Source: Natronohydrobacter sp. (lineage in GTDB: Bacteria > Pseudomonadota > Alphaproteobacteria > Rhodobacterales > Rhodobacteraceae). Taken from it: 23,396 nt of DNA. Within the stretch, counting starts at the first letter, position 1. Each line of letters begins with the position of its first letter. The notes beneath the pieces are model-generated. The model had not been told where the DNA came from. It saw only the letters and a program-made list of their open reading frames with translations, and searched no databases. The position numbers and the translations under genes were made by a program. This document shows, in pieces, positions 1-7,870 of the stretch. The DNA lies in contig SKSL01000085.1 in NCBI GenBank assembly GCA_007123015.1, positions 1 through 23,396 of the forward strand, read 5' to 3'.

Positions 1-7
1 GATCAGA

Positions 8-598
8 TCAGATCACATGCACTTGCGTGCCGACCTTGACCAAATCGTATAAGCGTTCCGCATGCGGGTTAAGCAGCCCGAAACACCCGTTTGACGCCCG
101 GCGCCCGATCTTGGCAGGATTGTCGATCCCGTGGATACGGTAATATTGCCAGCTGAGGTTCATTGCACGCGTACCCAGAGGGTTGCGCGGATCGCCCCCT
201 TCGACGCGTTCCGGCAGCGATGGGTCGCGCTTGCGCATATTGGGCGTGGGAATCCATGTCGGTTGATACCGCAGCAAAGTGATTTCCGTGGTCCCGCGAC
301 GGGTGAATTCTTCGGTCATCGGCACCGAGCAGGGATGGGCAAGATAGATGCTCTCATCCTCGGACCAGAAATGCAACGCGCGCGAATAGGTGTCGCACAG
401 GATCGCACCATTGCGCAGGTTTGAAAAATGGTCCTGCCATTGATGACTGCGAAAGCCCATGACATTGCGGCGGACCGTGTTTTCGCGCTCATAATCCGGC
501 AATGCCTGCGCCATCACAATCGACGGCATGGCCAAGGCGCCCAGTGCCATGGCACCACTACCGAGCAGCGCGCGCCGGGACAGGTTTTCTTTTGTCAT
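8..598 (-). CDS. L,D-transpeptidase, YkuD family, Tat-exported
   Basis: A 196-residue protein of the YkuD (ErfK/YbiS) L,D-transpeptidase family. These enzymes make 3-3 peptidoglycan cross-links or attach proteins to the wall in the periplasm. The N-terminus has a twin-arginine signal (SRRALLG, residues 7-13), a hydrophobic stretch and an AQA-type cleavage site near residue 32. The catalytic region is at the C-terminus: His156 in HGIDN, then SNGCFGL with nucleophile Cys172. The usual motif is S-x-G-C-[IVF]-R; here Gly174 stands where Arg is expected. A CAGGAG ribosome site lies 9 nt before the ATG. It lies 116 bp downstream of tyrS on the same strand, so it may be read from tyrS or from its own promoter. 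The family call is firm; the cellular substrate is not known. Confidence 0.88.
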   Translation of the reverse strand: MTKENLSRRALLGSGAMALGALAMPSIVMAQALPDYERENTVRRNVMGFRSHQWQDHFSNLRNGAILCDTYSRALHFWSEDESIYLAHPCSVPMTEEFTRRGTTEITLLRYQPTWIPTPNMRKRDPSLPERVEGGDPRNPLGTRAMNLSWQYYRIHGIDNPAKIGRRASNGCFGLLNPHAERLYDLVKVGTQVHVI

Positions 599-714
599 GC
601 GTCGTCACTCCTGACATTCATATTCATTGTGCCCTATATGTCGAAAAGTCATAGGCAGGGCAAGTCACGAGCGCGTGCAAGCAGGGATATGTTGCGCAAA
701 AGCACATGTCACGG

Positions 715-1968
715 TCACGCCCTAAGCGTCACCAGGGCATGGCGTTTTTTGCCTGCGGTCAGCTTCAGTGGGGCCTGTAGATCGCCCGCATTTATCATCT
801 GGCCTGCATCGGTGACGGGTGCATCATTCGCGCGCGCACCGCCTTCGGAAATCAGGCGCTTGGCGTCTTTGCCGGATTTCGCAAGCCCGGCACGCACAAA
901 AAGCTGCGCAATGGACATGCCATCGCTGATATCAGCAGCCGCGAGCGACAGGGTCGGCAGATCCGCCCCCAAACCGCCTTTCTCGAAGACTTCGCGCGCG
1001 GTCGTCTCAGCCGCCTGCGCGGCCTCAAGCCCGTGGCACAGCGTCGTGACCTCATTGGCGAGGATGATCTTGGCCGTGTTGATCTCAGACCCTTCCAGCG
1101 CGCCAAGGCGGTTGCATTCATCCATTGGCAGTTCTGTGTAGAGCTTGAGGAAGCGCCCCACATCCGCATCTGTCGTATTGCGCCAGAATTGCCAGAATTC
1201 ATACGGCGAGAGCATATCGGCATTCAGCCAGATCGCCCCGCCCTGAGACTTGCCCATCTTGCGCCCGTCCGAGGTGGTCAGCAGGGGCGTGGTCAATCCA
1301 AAGATCTCGGCATCCGCGATCCGGCGCGCAAGGTCGATGCCGTTGACGATATTGCCCCATTGATCCGACCCGCCCATTTGCAACAGGCAGCCATGACGGC
1401 GGTATATTTCAACGAAATCATAGGCTTGCAGGATCATGTAGTTGAATTCGAGAAAGCTGAGCGATTGCTCGCGGTCCAGCCGCGATTTCACGGATTCAAA
1501 GGACAGCATCCGGTTGACCGAAAAATGCCGCCCCACATCGCGCAGGAAATCAAGGTAATTCAGCCCATCGAGCCATTCGGCATTGTTCAGCATGATCGCG
1601 TCAGATGGCCCGTCCCCATAGGTCAGGTATTTCGCAAAAACCTGCTGCATGCCGTTGATATTGCTGTCGATTGCTGCGGCATCCAGCAGCGGGCGTTCCT
1701 CGGACCGGAAGCTTGGATCGCCGACTTTTGTCGTGCCTCCCCCCATCAGGGTAATCGGCCTGTGCCCGGTCTTTTGCAACCAGCGCAGCACCATGACATT
1801 CAGCAAATGCCCGACATGCAGCGATTTCGCAGTCGCATCATAGCCGATATAGGCAGGCACAACGCCTTTGATCAGCGCCTCGTCCAGACCTTGCAGATCG
1901 GTGCAATCGGCGAGAAAGCCGCGCTCGGCCATGATGCGGATGAAATCCGATTTCGGGCTATAGGTCAT
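715..1968 (-). CDS. tyrS: Tyrosyl-tRNA synthetase
   Basis: A 417-residue class I aminoacyl-tRNA synthetase that charges tRNA-Tyr with tyrosine in the cytoplasm. The HIGH signature appears as HVGH (residues 51-54), the tyrosine-site motif SDQWGN at 201-206, and the KMSKS loop as KMGKS (237-241). The C-terminal part (about 350-417, SIAQLFVRAGLAKSGKDA and following) is an S4-type RNA-binding domain. The length is normal for bacterial TyrRS. The ATG has a GGGAC stretch about 8 nt upstream. It diverges from anmK with 65 bp between the two start codons. In E. coli anmK and tyrS also lie near each other, so the neighbourhood is partly conserved. Confidence 0.97.
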   Translation of the reverse strand: MTYSPKSDFIRIMAERGFLADCTDLQGLDEALIKGVVPAYIGYDATAKSLHVGHLLNVMVLRWLQKTGHRPITLMGGGTTKVGDPSFRSEERPLLDAAAIDSNINGMQQVFAKYLTYGDGPSDAIMLNNAEWLDGLNYLDFLRDVGRHFSVNRMLSFESVKSRLDREQSLSFLEFNYMILQAYDFVEIYRRHGCLLQMGGSDQWGNIVNGIDLARRIADAEIFGLTTPLLTTSDGRKMGKSQGGAIWLNADMLSPYEFWQFWRNTTDADVGRFLKLYTELPMDECNRLGALEGSEINTAKIILANEVTTLCHGLEAAQAAETTAREVFEKGGLGADLPTLSLAAADISDGMSIAQLFVRAGLAKSGKDAKRLISEGGARANDAPVTDAGQMINAGDLQAPLKLTAGKKRHALVTLRA

Positions 1969-2033
1969 TTTCGCTTGTCCCGGCTGAAAGATTGGGGCGA
2001 TCTATAGCCCTGTGCGGGTATAAGGGAAAGCCC

Positions 2034-3125
2034 ATGTTGAAAGCCGAATTCAAGCGCGTTCTGGGGCTGATGTCCGGCACATCTTTTGATGGGGTGGATG
2101 CGGCTGTTCTGGAAACGGATGGCGAGGCGATCCGCGCTTTCGGGCCTTTCGCGTTCCGCCCTTATTCTGACGCTGAGCGCAGTGTTCTGCGCGCGGCGAT
2201 GGGGCGCTGGCCGGGCGATCCGGGCGTGGAAGACGCCGCCGAGATCGTCGAGACCGCCCATGCCGAAATCGTGGCGCGCTTCGAAAACATCGATCTGATC
2301 GGCTTTCACGGCCAGACCCTTGCGCATGACCCGCGCGGGCGCGGCACGCATCAGGCGGGTTCGGGCGATGTGCTCGCGCTGGTTTCCGGCCTGCCCGTGG
2401 TCTGGGATTTCCGGTCCTCTGATGTGAAACTCGGCGGGCAGGGCGCGCCGCTTGCGCCCTTTTATCATTTTGCCTTGGCGCGTCATATCGGGGCAGATGC
2501 GCCGCTGGTGTTTCTGAATCTGGGCGGTGTCGGCAACCTGACCTGGGTGGACCCGCGCTGCGACAAACCCGAAGCCCCCGGCGCGCTGCTGGCGTTTGAT
2601 ACGGGTCCGGCCAATGCGCCGATGGATGATCTGTGTCACATGCGCCTTGGGATAGCGCGCGATGACGGCGGCGCGATTGCGGTAACTGGCACACCTGACA
2701 TGGCCGTCGTGCAGGATTTCCTGAACGAGGGCTATTTCATGCGCGTCCCGCCCAAATCGCTCGACCGTGATTTTCCGGGGCTCGGCGCGCGTGTGGCGCA
2801 TCTGGGCGATGCCGATGCGCTGGCCACCTTGTCGGAATGCATCGCGGCCTCGGTCGCCAGCGGCTTTGACCATTTGCCAACACCCCCGGCGCGGGTTCTG
2901 GTCTGTGGCGGCGGGCGGCATAATGCGGATCTGATGGCGCGATTGGCCGCGCATCTGCCCATGCAGGTGGCGCCGGTCGAATCTGCAGGTCTTGACGGCG
3001 ACATGATCGAAGCGCAGGCTTTCGCCTATCTGGCCATGCGGGTCGCGCGGGGCTTGCCGACCTCTTGTCCCGCGACAACAGGGGTGGCAGCTGCAGTGGG
3101 CGGCGCACAGATCAGCGCGCCATGA
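2034..3125 (+). CDS. anmK: Anhydro-N-acetylmuramic acid kinase
   Basis: A 363-residue sugar kinase that converts 1,6-anhydro-MurNAc from peptidoglycan turnover into MurNAc-6-phosphate. The signature GLMSGTSFDGVD is at residues 11-22, followed by FHGQT, the NLGGVGNLTW segment and FDTGPANAPMDD (the family consensus is close to FDTGPGN). A longer frame opens with TTG at 1992, but the ATG at 2034 is preferred because AAGGGA lies 6 nt before it and the conserved domain starts at once. The stop codon overlaps an ATG of the downstream frame (ATGA at 3122), and the next gene starts 14 nt later, so the two form an operon. With the L,D-transpeptidase nearby, the region leans toward cell-wall metabolism. 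Confidence 0.95.
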   Translation: MLKAEFKRVLGLMSGTSFDGVDAAVLETDGEAIRAFGPFAFRPYSDAERSVLRAAMGRWPGDPGVEDAAEIVETAHAEIVARFENIDLIGFHGQTLAHDPRGRGTHQAGSGDVLALVSGLPVVWDFRSSDVKLGGQGAPLAPFYHFALARHIGADAPLVFLNLGGVGNLTWVDPRCDKPEAPGALLAFDTGPANAPMDDLCHMRLGIARDDGGAIAVTGTPDMAVVQDFLNEGYFMRVPPKSLDRDFPGLGARVAHLGDADALATLSECIAASVASGFDHLPTPPARVLVCGGGRHNADLMARLAAHLPMQVAPVESAGLDGDMIEAQAFAYLAMRVARGLPTSCPATTGVAAAVGGAQISAP

Positions 3126-3139
3126 GCAAGGAGAGCAGG

Positions 3140-3430
3140 ATGCAGGATGTAGATGACGACCGCCCGACCGCACCTCTGGACAAATCGGAAGAACCGCTCT
3201 GGAAGCGGCTGATCTTCATGCTGATCATCGGCGCGATGCTGTCCTTCGCACAGTCGATCCTGATCCTGATCGCAGTCGTGCAATTCGTCGTGATCCTGAT
3301 CGACCGCCGCCAGCCCAATGCCCGGCTGGCCGATTTTGGCTGCATGGTGGGCGCATGGGTGGCGAAGGCGGCACGCTACATGTCCGTGGCAACAGACGAC
3401 AAGCCCTGGCCGTTTCAGGATATGGACTGA
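3140..3430 (+). CDS. DUF4389 small membrane protein
   Basis: A 96-residue protein that matches the DUF4389 pattern: a charged N-terminus, one long hydrophobic segment (about residues 23-54, enough for one or two membrane helices), an RRQPNARLADFG-like stretch, and a C-terminal tail with DDKPWPF. The start at 3140 was chosen because AAGGAG (3128-3133) sits 6 nt upstream; an earlier in-frame ATG at 3122 overlaps the anmK stop but has no ribosome site. It is co-directional with anmK and followed 58 bp later by pepF. The family has no settled function. The domain call comes from recalled family patterns. Confidence 0.78.
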   Translation: MQDVDDDRPTAPLDKSEEPLWKRLIFMLIIGAMLSFAQSILILIAVVQFVVILIDRRQPNARLADFGCMVGAWVAKAARYMSVATDDKPWPFQDMD

Positions 3431-3488
3431 GCGCTTGCGAGGCGCGGTCCTGAGGCCTAAGTCTGTTGCAACCAAGCAGGAGGCAGAC

Positions 3489-5294
3489 ATGGCCCTAGAC
3501 GACCGCACTGTGACGACAACCGAATTTGGCGATCTTCCCGAATGGGATTTCTCGGCGCTCTATTCCGCGCCGGACGCGCCCGAGCTGACTCGCGACTTCG
3601 ACTGGCTGGCGCAGGAATGTGATGATTTTGCAAAGACTTATGAAGGAAAGCTCGCCGGGCTTGATGCGAGCGCGATGCTGGATTGCGTGCGCCGCTATGA
3701 GAAGATCGACATGGTGGCAGGCCGGCTGATGTCTTTTGCCGGGCTGCGCTATTATCAGAACACCACGGATGCGGCGCGCGCGAAATTCATGGCCGATGCC
3801 CAGGATCGCGTGACCAATGCCACGACGCCGCTTGTGTTCTTCTCGCTCGAAATGAACCGGATCGAAGACGCCGCTTTCGATGCCTTGCTTGCAGCCAATG
3901 ACGATCTGGCCCGCTACCGGCCCGTTTTCGAGCGGATGCGTGCGATGCGGCCCTATCAATTGTCGGACGAGTTGGAAAAATTCCTGCATGACCAGTCAGT
4001 TGTTGGCGCATCTGCATGGAACCGGCTGTTTGACGAAACCATGGCAGGGCTGGAATTCGAGGTCGCGGGCGAAGAAGAACCGCTTGGGCTGGAAGCCACG
4101 CTGAACTTGCTCACGGATCCGGACCGCGCGCAGCGCGAGGCGGGCGCGCGGGCCTTGGCCGAAGTTTTCGGGAAGAATATCAAGCTCTTTGCCCGCGTTC
4201 ATAACACATTGGTCAAAGAGAAAGAGGTCGAGGATCGCTGGCGCAAGATGCCGACCCCGCAGACGGGGCGGCATTTGTCGAACCATGTTGAACCGGAAGT
4301 GGTCGAGGCGCTGCGCAACGCCGTTGTGGCCGCCTATCCGCGCCTGAGCCACCGCTATTACAAGCTGAAAGCCAAATGGCTGGGGCTCGAGCAGCTGGAA
4401 GTCTGGGACCGCAACGCGCCCTTGCCGATGGAAGCGCCGCGCAAGATCGGCTGGGATGAAGCGCGCGAGACTGTGCTTGATGCCTATGCAGGCTTCTCGC
4501 CGCAGCTTGCGGAACTGGCAGAGCCGTTTTTCAGCAAGGGCTGGACCGATGCCGCTGTGAAACCGGGCAAGGCACCCGGCGCTTTTGCGCATCCCACTGT
4601 CACGGATGCGCATCCTTTCGTGATGCTGAACTATCTGGGCAAGCCGCGCGATGTGATGACGCTTGCGCATGAGCTGGGGCATGGTGTGCATCAGCGCCTG
4701 GCGGCAGGTCAGGGCGAGCTGTTGTCTTCGACCCCGCTGACCCTGGCCGAGACAGCGTCGGTCTTTGGCGAGATGCTGACCTTCCGGCGGCTGCTGGAAA
4801 AGGCCACATCACAAGAAGAGCGCAAGGTCCTGCTTGCGGGCAAGGTCGAGGACATGATCAACACGGTCGTCCGGCAAATCGCCTTCTATGATTTCGAATG
4901 CAAGCTGCATGCGGCGCGGCGCGAGGGCGAGTTGACACCCGAAGACATCAATGCGCTCTGGATGTCCGTTCAGGCCGAGAGTCTGGGGCCGGTATTCACC
5001 TTCATGGAAGGCTACGAGAGTTTCTGGTCCTACATCCCGCATTTCGTGCATTCGCCATTTTACGTCTATGCCTATGCGTTTGGTGACGGGTTGGTGAATG
5101 CGCTTTATGCCGCCTATGAGGCCGCGCCAGAGGGCTTTCAGGACAAGTATTTCGAGATGCTGAAAGCGGGCGGGTCGAAGCATCACAAGGAATTGCTGGC
5201 CCCGTTTGGCCTTGATGCGTCTGATCCTGCCTTCTGGGATAAGGGGCTGTCGATGATCGAAGGCTTCATCGACGAGTTGGAAGCGATGGCGTAA
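3489..5294 (+). CDS. pepF: M3 family oligoendopeptidase F
   Basis: A 601-residue cytoplasmic zinc metallopeptidase of the M3B (PepF) group, which degrades short peptides. The zinc site is HELGH at residues 394-398 (first zinc His394, catalytic Glu395, second zinc His398), followed by the downstream Glu in LAETASVFGEML, as is usual for M3. Length is normal for PepF. The frame is open from 3318, but the ATG at 3489 follows a strong AGGAGG-like site and starts the conserved region, so the upstream part is not coding. It converges on the ABC exporter, with only the palindrome at 5302-5330 between them. The trans-acting partners and preferred substrates cannot be read from the sequence. Confidence 0.95.
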   Translation: MALDDRTVTTTEFGDLPEWDFSALYSAPDAPELTRDFDWLAQECDDFAKTYEGKLAGLDASAMLDCVRRYEKIDMVAGRLMSFAGLRYYQNTTDAARAKFMADAQDRVTNATTPLVFFSLEMNRIEDAAFDALLAANDDLARYRPVFERMRAMRPYQLSDELEKFLHDQSVVGASAWNRLFDETMAGLEFEVAGEEEPLGLEATLNLLTDPDRAQREAGARALAEVFGKNIKLFARVHNTLVKEKEVEDRWRKMPTPQTGRHLSNHVEPEVVEALRNAVVAAYPRLSHRYYKLKAKWLGLEQLEVWDRNAPLPMEAPRKIGWDEARETVLDAYAGFSPQLAELAEPFFSKGWTDAAVKPGKAPGAFAHPTVTDAHPFVMLNYLGKPRDVMTLAHELGHGVHQRLAAGQGELLSSTPLTLAETASVFGEMLTFRRLLEKATSQEERKVLLAGKVEDMINTVVRQIAFYDFECKLHAARREGELTPEDINALWMSVQAESLGPVFTFMEGYESFWSYIPHFVHSPFYVYAYAFGDGLVNALYAAYEAAPEGFQDKYFEMLKAGGSKHHKELLAPFGLDASDPAFWDKGLSMIEGFIDELEAMA

Positions 5295-5301
5295 GCGGTC
5301 T

Positions 5302-5330
5302 GTAGGGTGCGTGCTGCGCACGCACCCTAC
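5302..5330. repeat. 29-bp palindrome, copy 1 (hairpin, possible bidirectional terminator)
   Basis: Arms GTAGGGTGCGTGC and its exact reverse complement surround the 3-nt loop TGC. It lies 7 nt after the pepF stop and 6 nt before the end of the converging ABC exporter gene. There is no T-run, so it is not a textbook intrinsic terminator. A second copy with identical arms is at 9414-9442. Confidence 0.9.
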
Positions 5331-5336
5331 GCGCCG

Positions 5337-7124
5337 TCATGCGGCACGATCAGCGGTGAATTGCAGCCGGGCAAGCCGCGCATAAAGCCCACCTTGCGCC
5401 ACCAGTTCGTCATGGGTTCCGATCGCGACAATCCGACCTTCGTCAAAAACCACGATCCGATCCGCCTGTTTCACAGTCGCCAGCCGGTGCGCGATCACAA
5501 TCGTGGTGCGGCTTTTCGACAGATGGTCCACAGCGCGCTGCACGGCCGCTTCCGATTCCGCATCGAGCGCGCTTGTCGCCTCATCCAGCAGCAGGATCGG
5601 CGCATCGCGCAAGATCGCCCGCGCAAGAGCAATCCGTTGCCGCTGCCCGCCCGACAGCATTACACCCCGTTCACCGAGCGCCGTCGCATAGCCTTCGGGC
5701 AGTTTCTGGATAAATCCATCTGCATCCGCAGCGCGCGCCGCCGAAACCACGTCTTCATCCGTGGCATCAGGGCGGCTGAAGCGGATATTCTCCATCGCAG
5801 AGCTGGCAAAGATCACCGGGTCCTGTGGCACCAGCGCAATGGCCCGCCGGAAATCACTCCGCGCCATTTTGCGCAGGTCCAGCCCGTCAATGCACACACG
5901 ACCCTGCAAGGGATCATAGAACCGCATCAGAAGCTGCAGGATCGTGGTCTTGCCCGCGCCAGAAGGGCCGACAAGCGCCACCGTCTCACCTGGGGCGACC
6001 TGTAGCGACACTGTGTCAAGCGCCTGCTGGCCAGGTCGCGTCGGATAGTGAAACTGCACAGCTTCAAAACTGACAGCACCGCGCGTGGGGCGGGGCAAGG
6101 GCATCGGCATGTCAGGATCCTGCACAGTATCCACGGCTTGCAACAATTCCACCAGACGCTCGGTCGCCCCAGCCGCGCGCTGCAGTTCTGACCAGATTTC
6201 CGACAGCGCCCCGACAGAGCCCGCCACGATCACTGCATAGATCACGAATTGGGCCAATTCACCCGGGCTCATCACGCCTGCGGCGACATCGCGCGCGCCC
6301 ACCCAGAGCGTGCCGAGGATCCCTGCAAAGACCAGAAAGATCACGATCACTGTCAGCAATGCGCGGGTAAAGATCCGCCGCCGCGCGACATCGAAGCTGG
6401 TTTCAGTCACGCTGTCAAAGGCCGCGCGGCTGGCCATTTCATGCGTATTGGCCTGCACTGTCTGGACAGCGCCCAAGGCTTCCGAGGCATTGCCGGAAGA
6501 GGCCGCGATCCAGTCCTGGTTCTCGCGGCTGAGCTTGCGCAGCTTGCGCCCCATCACCACAATCGGCACGATGATCGCCGGGACCATCAACAGCACAAAC
6601 CCCATCAGCTTGGCCGAGGTCAGCCCCAGCAGCACCAGCCCGCCAATCAGTGTCAGGGCATTGCGCAAAGCGATCGAGACAGAAGACCCGACCACCGACT
6701 GGATCAGCGTGGTATCCGTGGTCAGGCGCGACAGAACCTCGCCTGTCATGATGCGTTCATAAAAGGCAGGTGAGCGGTCGATGACGCGCGCAAACAGCGC
6801 CTTGCGGATATCCGCGACCAGCCTCTCGCCCAGACGCGTTACAAAATAGTAGCGCAGCCCAGTGCCGAGCGCCAGCAGCCCTGCCAGCACGAAGGCGCCT
6901 GCGAAATACTGGTTCAAAAGCGCGATTTCACGCGCCTCAAACCCGTCCACGACCCGGCGCACGGCCAGTGGCAGCGCCAGAGTGATGGCCGCAGTCGAGA
7001 CGAGCGCCAGAATGGCCACGGCCAGCAACAGCCGATAGGGGCGGATGAACGGCCAAAGCCCTTTGAGCGCGCTCATGTTCTTTGATTTCGCGCGGGCCTC
7101 GAGCGCCGCAGAGGTGTCAGTCAT
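5337..7124 (-). CDS. ABC transporter, fused permease/ATPase (MsbA-type exporter)
   Basis: A 595-residue half-transporter of the ABCB/MsbA type; the active form is expected to be a homodimer in the inner membrane exporting a lipid, drug or similar hydrophobic compound. The membrane domain (about residues 30-310) has roughly six hydrophobic segments. The ATPase domain has Walker A GPSGAGKTT (386-394), a Q-loop in ALVPQDP, the signature LSGGQRQR (490-497), Walker B LLLDEA (511-516) and the switch His546. The substrate cannot be told from sequence. The start ATG at 7124 has only a weak purine stretch upstream. It converges on pepF. Confidence 0.92.
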   Translation of the reverse strand: MTDTSAALEARAKSKNMSALKGLWPFIRPYRLLLAVAILALVSTAAITLALPLAVRRVVDGFEAREIALLNQYFAGAFVLAGLLALGTGLRYYFVTRLGERLVADIRKALFARVIDRSPAFYERIMTGEVLSRLTTDTTLIQSVVGSSVSIALRNALTLIGGLVLLGLTSAKLMGFVLLMVPAIIVPIVVMGRKLRKLSRENQDWIAASSGNASEALGAVQTVQANTHEMASRAAFDSVTETSFDVARRRIFTRALLTVIVIFLVFAGILGTLWVGARDVAAGVMSPGELAQFVIYAVIVAGSVGALSEIWSELQRAAGATERLVELLQAVDTVQDPDMPMPLPRPTRGAVSFEAVQFHYPTRPGQQALDTVSLQVAPGETVALVGPSGAGKTTILQLLMRFYDPLQGRVCIDGLDLRKMARSDFRRAIALVPQDPVIFASSAMENIRFSRPDATDEDVVSAARAADADGFIQKLPEGYATALGERGVMLSGGQRQRIALARAILRDAPILLLDEATSALDAESEAAVQRAVDHLSKSRTTIVIAHRLATVKQADRIVVFDEGRIVAIGTHDELVAQGGLYARLARLQFTADRAA

Positions 7125-7415
7125 AAAGTTTGGCTCTTGTCATGGCCCCCCCGGTTTAGGTCAGAGCTGGCATGTGGGCAAGCCCTGCATCCCTTTGTCA
7201 TTCTTTCGCAGAATCGGCAGCAGCCAAATCGCGCAGAGGAAGAAAAACTGTTTGTGCCGCCTTCGCATGCCGAATCTCCTGAACTGCTAAAAAGCCAAGT
7301 GAAATGTCGCTTTTTCACTCCAAGCGGCACCAAGGACGGAAAAACGCACTGCGAAATCCGCAAGAGCATGTAATCTGAGACCGCTAACACCAAGAAACAA
7401 GGAAGGAGTGGACAG
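7125..7415. other. Gene-free region between ABC exporter and usp promoters
   Basis: This 291-bp stretch lies between the divergently transcribed exporter and universal stress protein genes, so it should hold both promoters. Short frames on both strands (up to 90 codons) have odd composition and no ribosome site and are not credited. The one clear structure is an inverted repeat at 7298-7319. A good ribosome site (AAGGAAGGAG) lies just before the usp start. Confidence 0.6.
7298..7319. promoter_or_regulatory. Inverted repeat upstream of usp, possible operator
   Basis: AGTGAAA and its exact reverse complement TTTCACT are separated by 8 nt. It lies about 97 bp before the usp start codon, in the region where an operator would sit. 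No known regulator motif is matched with confidence. Confidence 0.3.
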
Positions 7416-7850
7416 ATGTCTGAGACTTATCTGATTGCCTTTGACGGCAGCGACGCGAGTGAACGCGCGCTGGCCTTCGGGGCTGCGCGTGCGCGGGGCT
7501 CGGGAGCGCGACTGGTGCTTGCGCATGTGCTGGAATGGTCGCCCTATTCCTTTCTCAGCGCCGAAGAAGTGGCAGAACGCCATAAGCGCCGGACTGAAGA
7601 AGTGGGGCGCGCGGAAACTGTTATTCTGGATCCTGTCTGCAAGCGACTTCGGGCCGAGGGGCTGACTGTCGATGCGATCGTCCGCTACGGCCATGTCGCC
7701 GAGGTTCTGGGGGATCTGGCCAAGGAATTCGGTGCCACGCAGATGATGGTCGGGCGCACAGGGGAAAAAGGGCTGCAAGCGCGGCTTTTCGGCTCTGTCG
7801 CCGGGACCTTGGCCCAGATCGCGCCCGTGCCTTGCACGATCGTCCCGTGA
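7416..7850 (+). CDS. Universal stress protein (UspA family)
   Basis: A 144-residue single-domain Usp. The N-terminus has YLIAFDGSDASERAL, the usual first strand and Asp of the fold. The ATP-binding pattern G-2x-G-9x-G-[ST] is intact near the C-terminus (VGRTGEKGLQARLFGSV), so this is likely the ATP-binding class. The protein ends with the typical VPCTIVP strand. A strong AAGGAAGGAG site precedes the ATG. The stop codon overlaps an in-frame ATG of the downstream transporter frame (TGATG at 7848-7852), and the chosen transporter start is only 20 nt away, so the two are co-transcribed. The Usp may modulate the transporter or simply share stress control; this is inference. Confidence 0.93.
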   Translation: MSETYLIAFDGSDASERALAFGAARARGSGARLVLAHVLEWSPYSFLSAEEVAERHKRRTEEVGRAETVILDPVCKRLRAEGLTVDAIVRYGHVAEVLGDLAKEFGATQMMVGRTGEKGLQARLFGSVAGTLAQIAPVPCTIVP

Positions 7851-7870
7851 TGAATTTCAGGAGAATGAAT

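Noticed and set aside
1..15. Tandem GATCA units at the window start
   Set aside because: Only three short units, partly coding for the end of the L,D-transpeptidase gene; no sign of a longer repeat array.
1965..3173. 402-codon minus-strand open frame opposite anmK
   Set aside because: It is the mirror of a well-supported gene; its product is Arg/His/Gln-rich with no recognisable motif.
3318..3488. N-terminal extension of pepF
   Set aside because: It overlaps the DUF4389 gene in another frame, and the strong ribosome site and conserved start are at 3489.
7121..7393. 90-codon minus-strand frame upstream of the ABC exporter gene
   Set aside because: Cys/Ser-rich product with no family resemblance or ribosome site; the region is better read as promoters.
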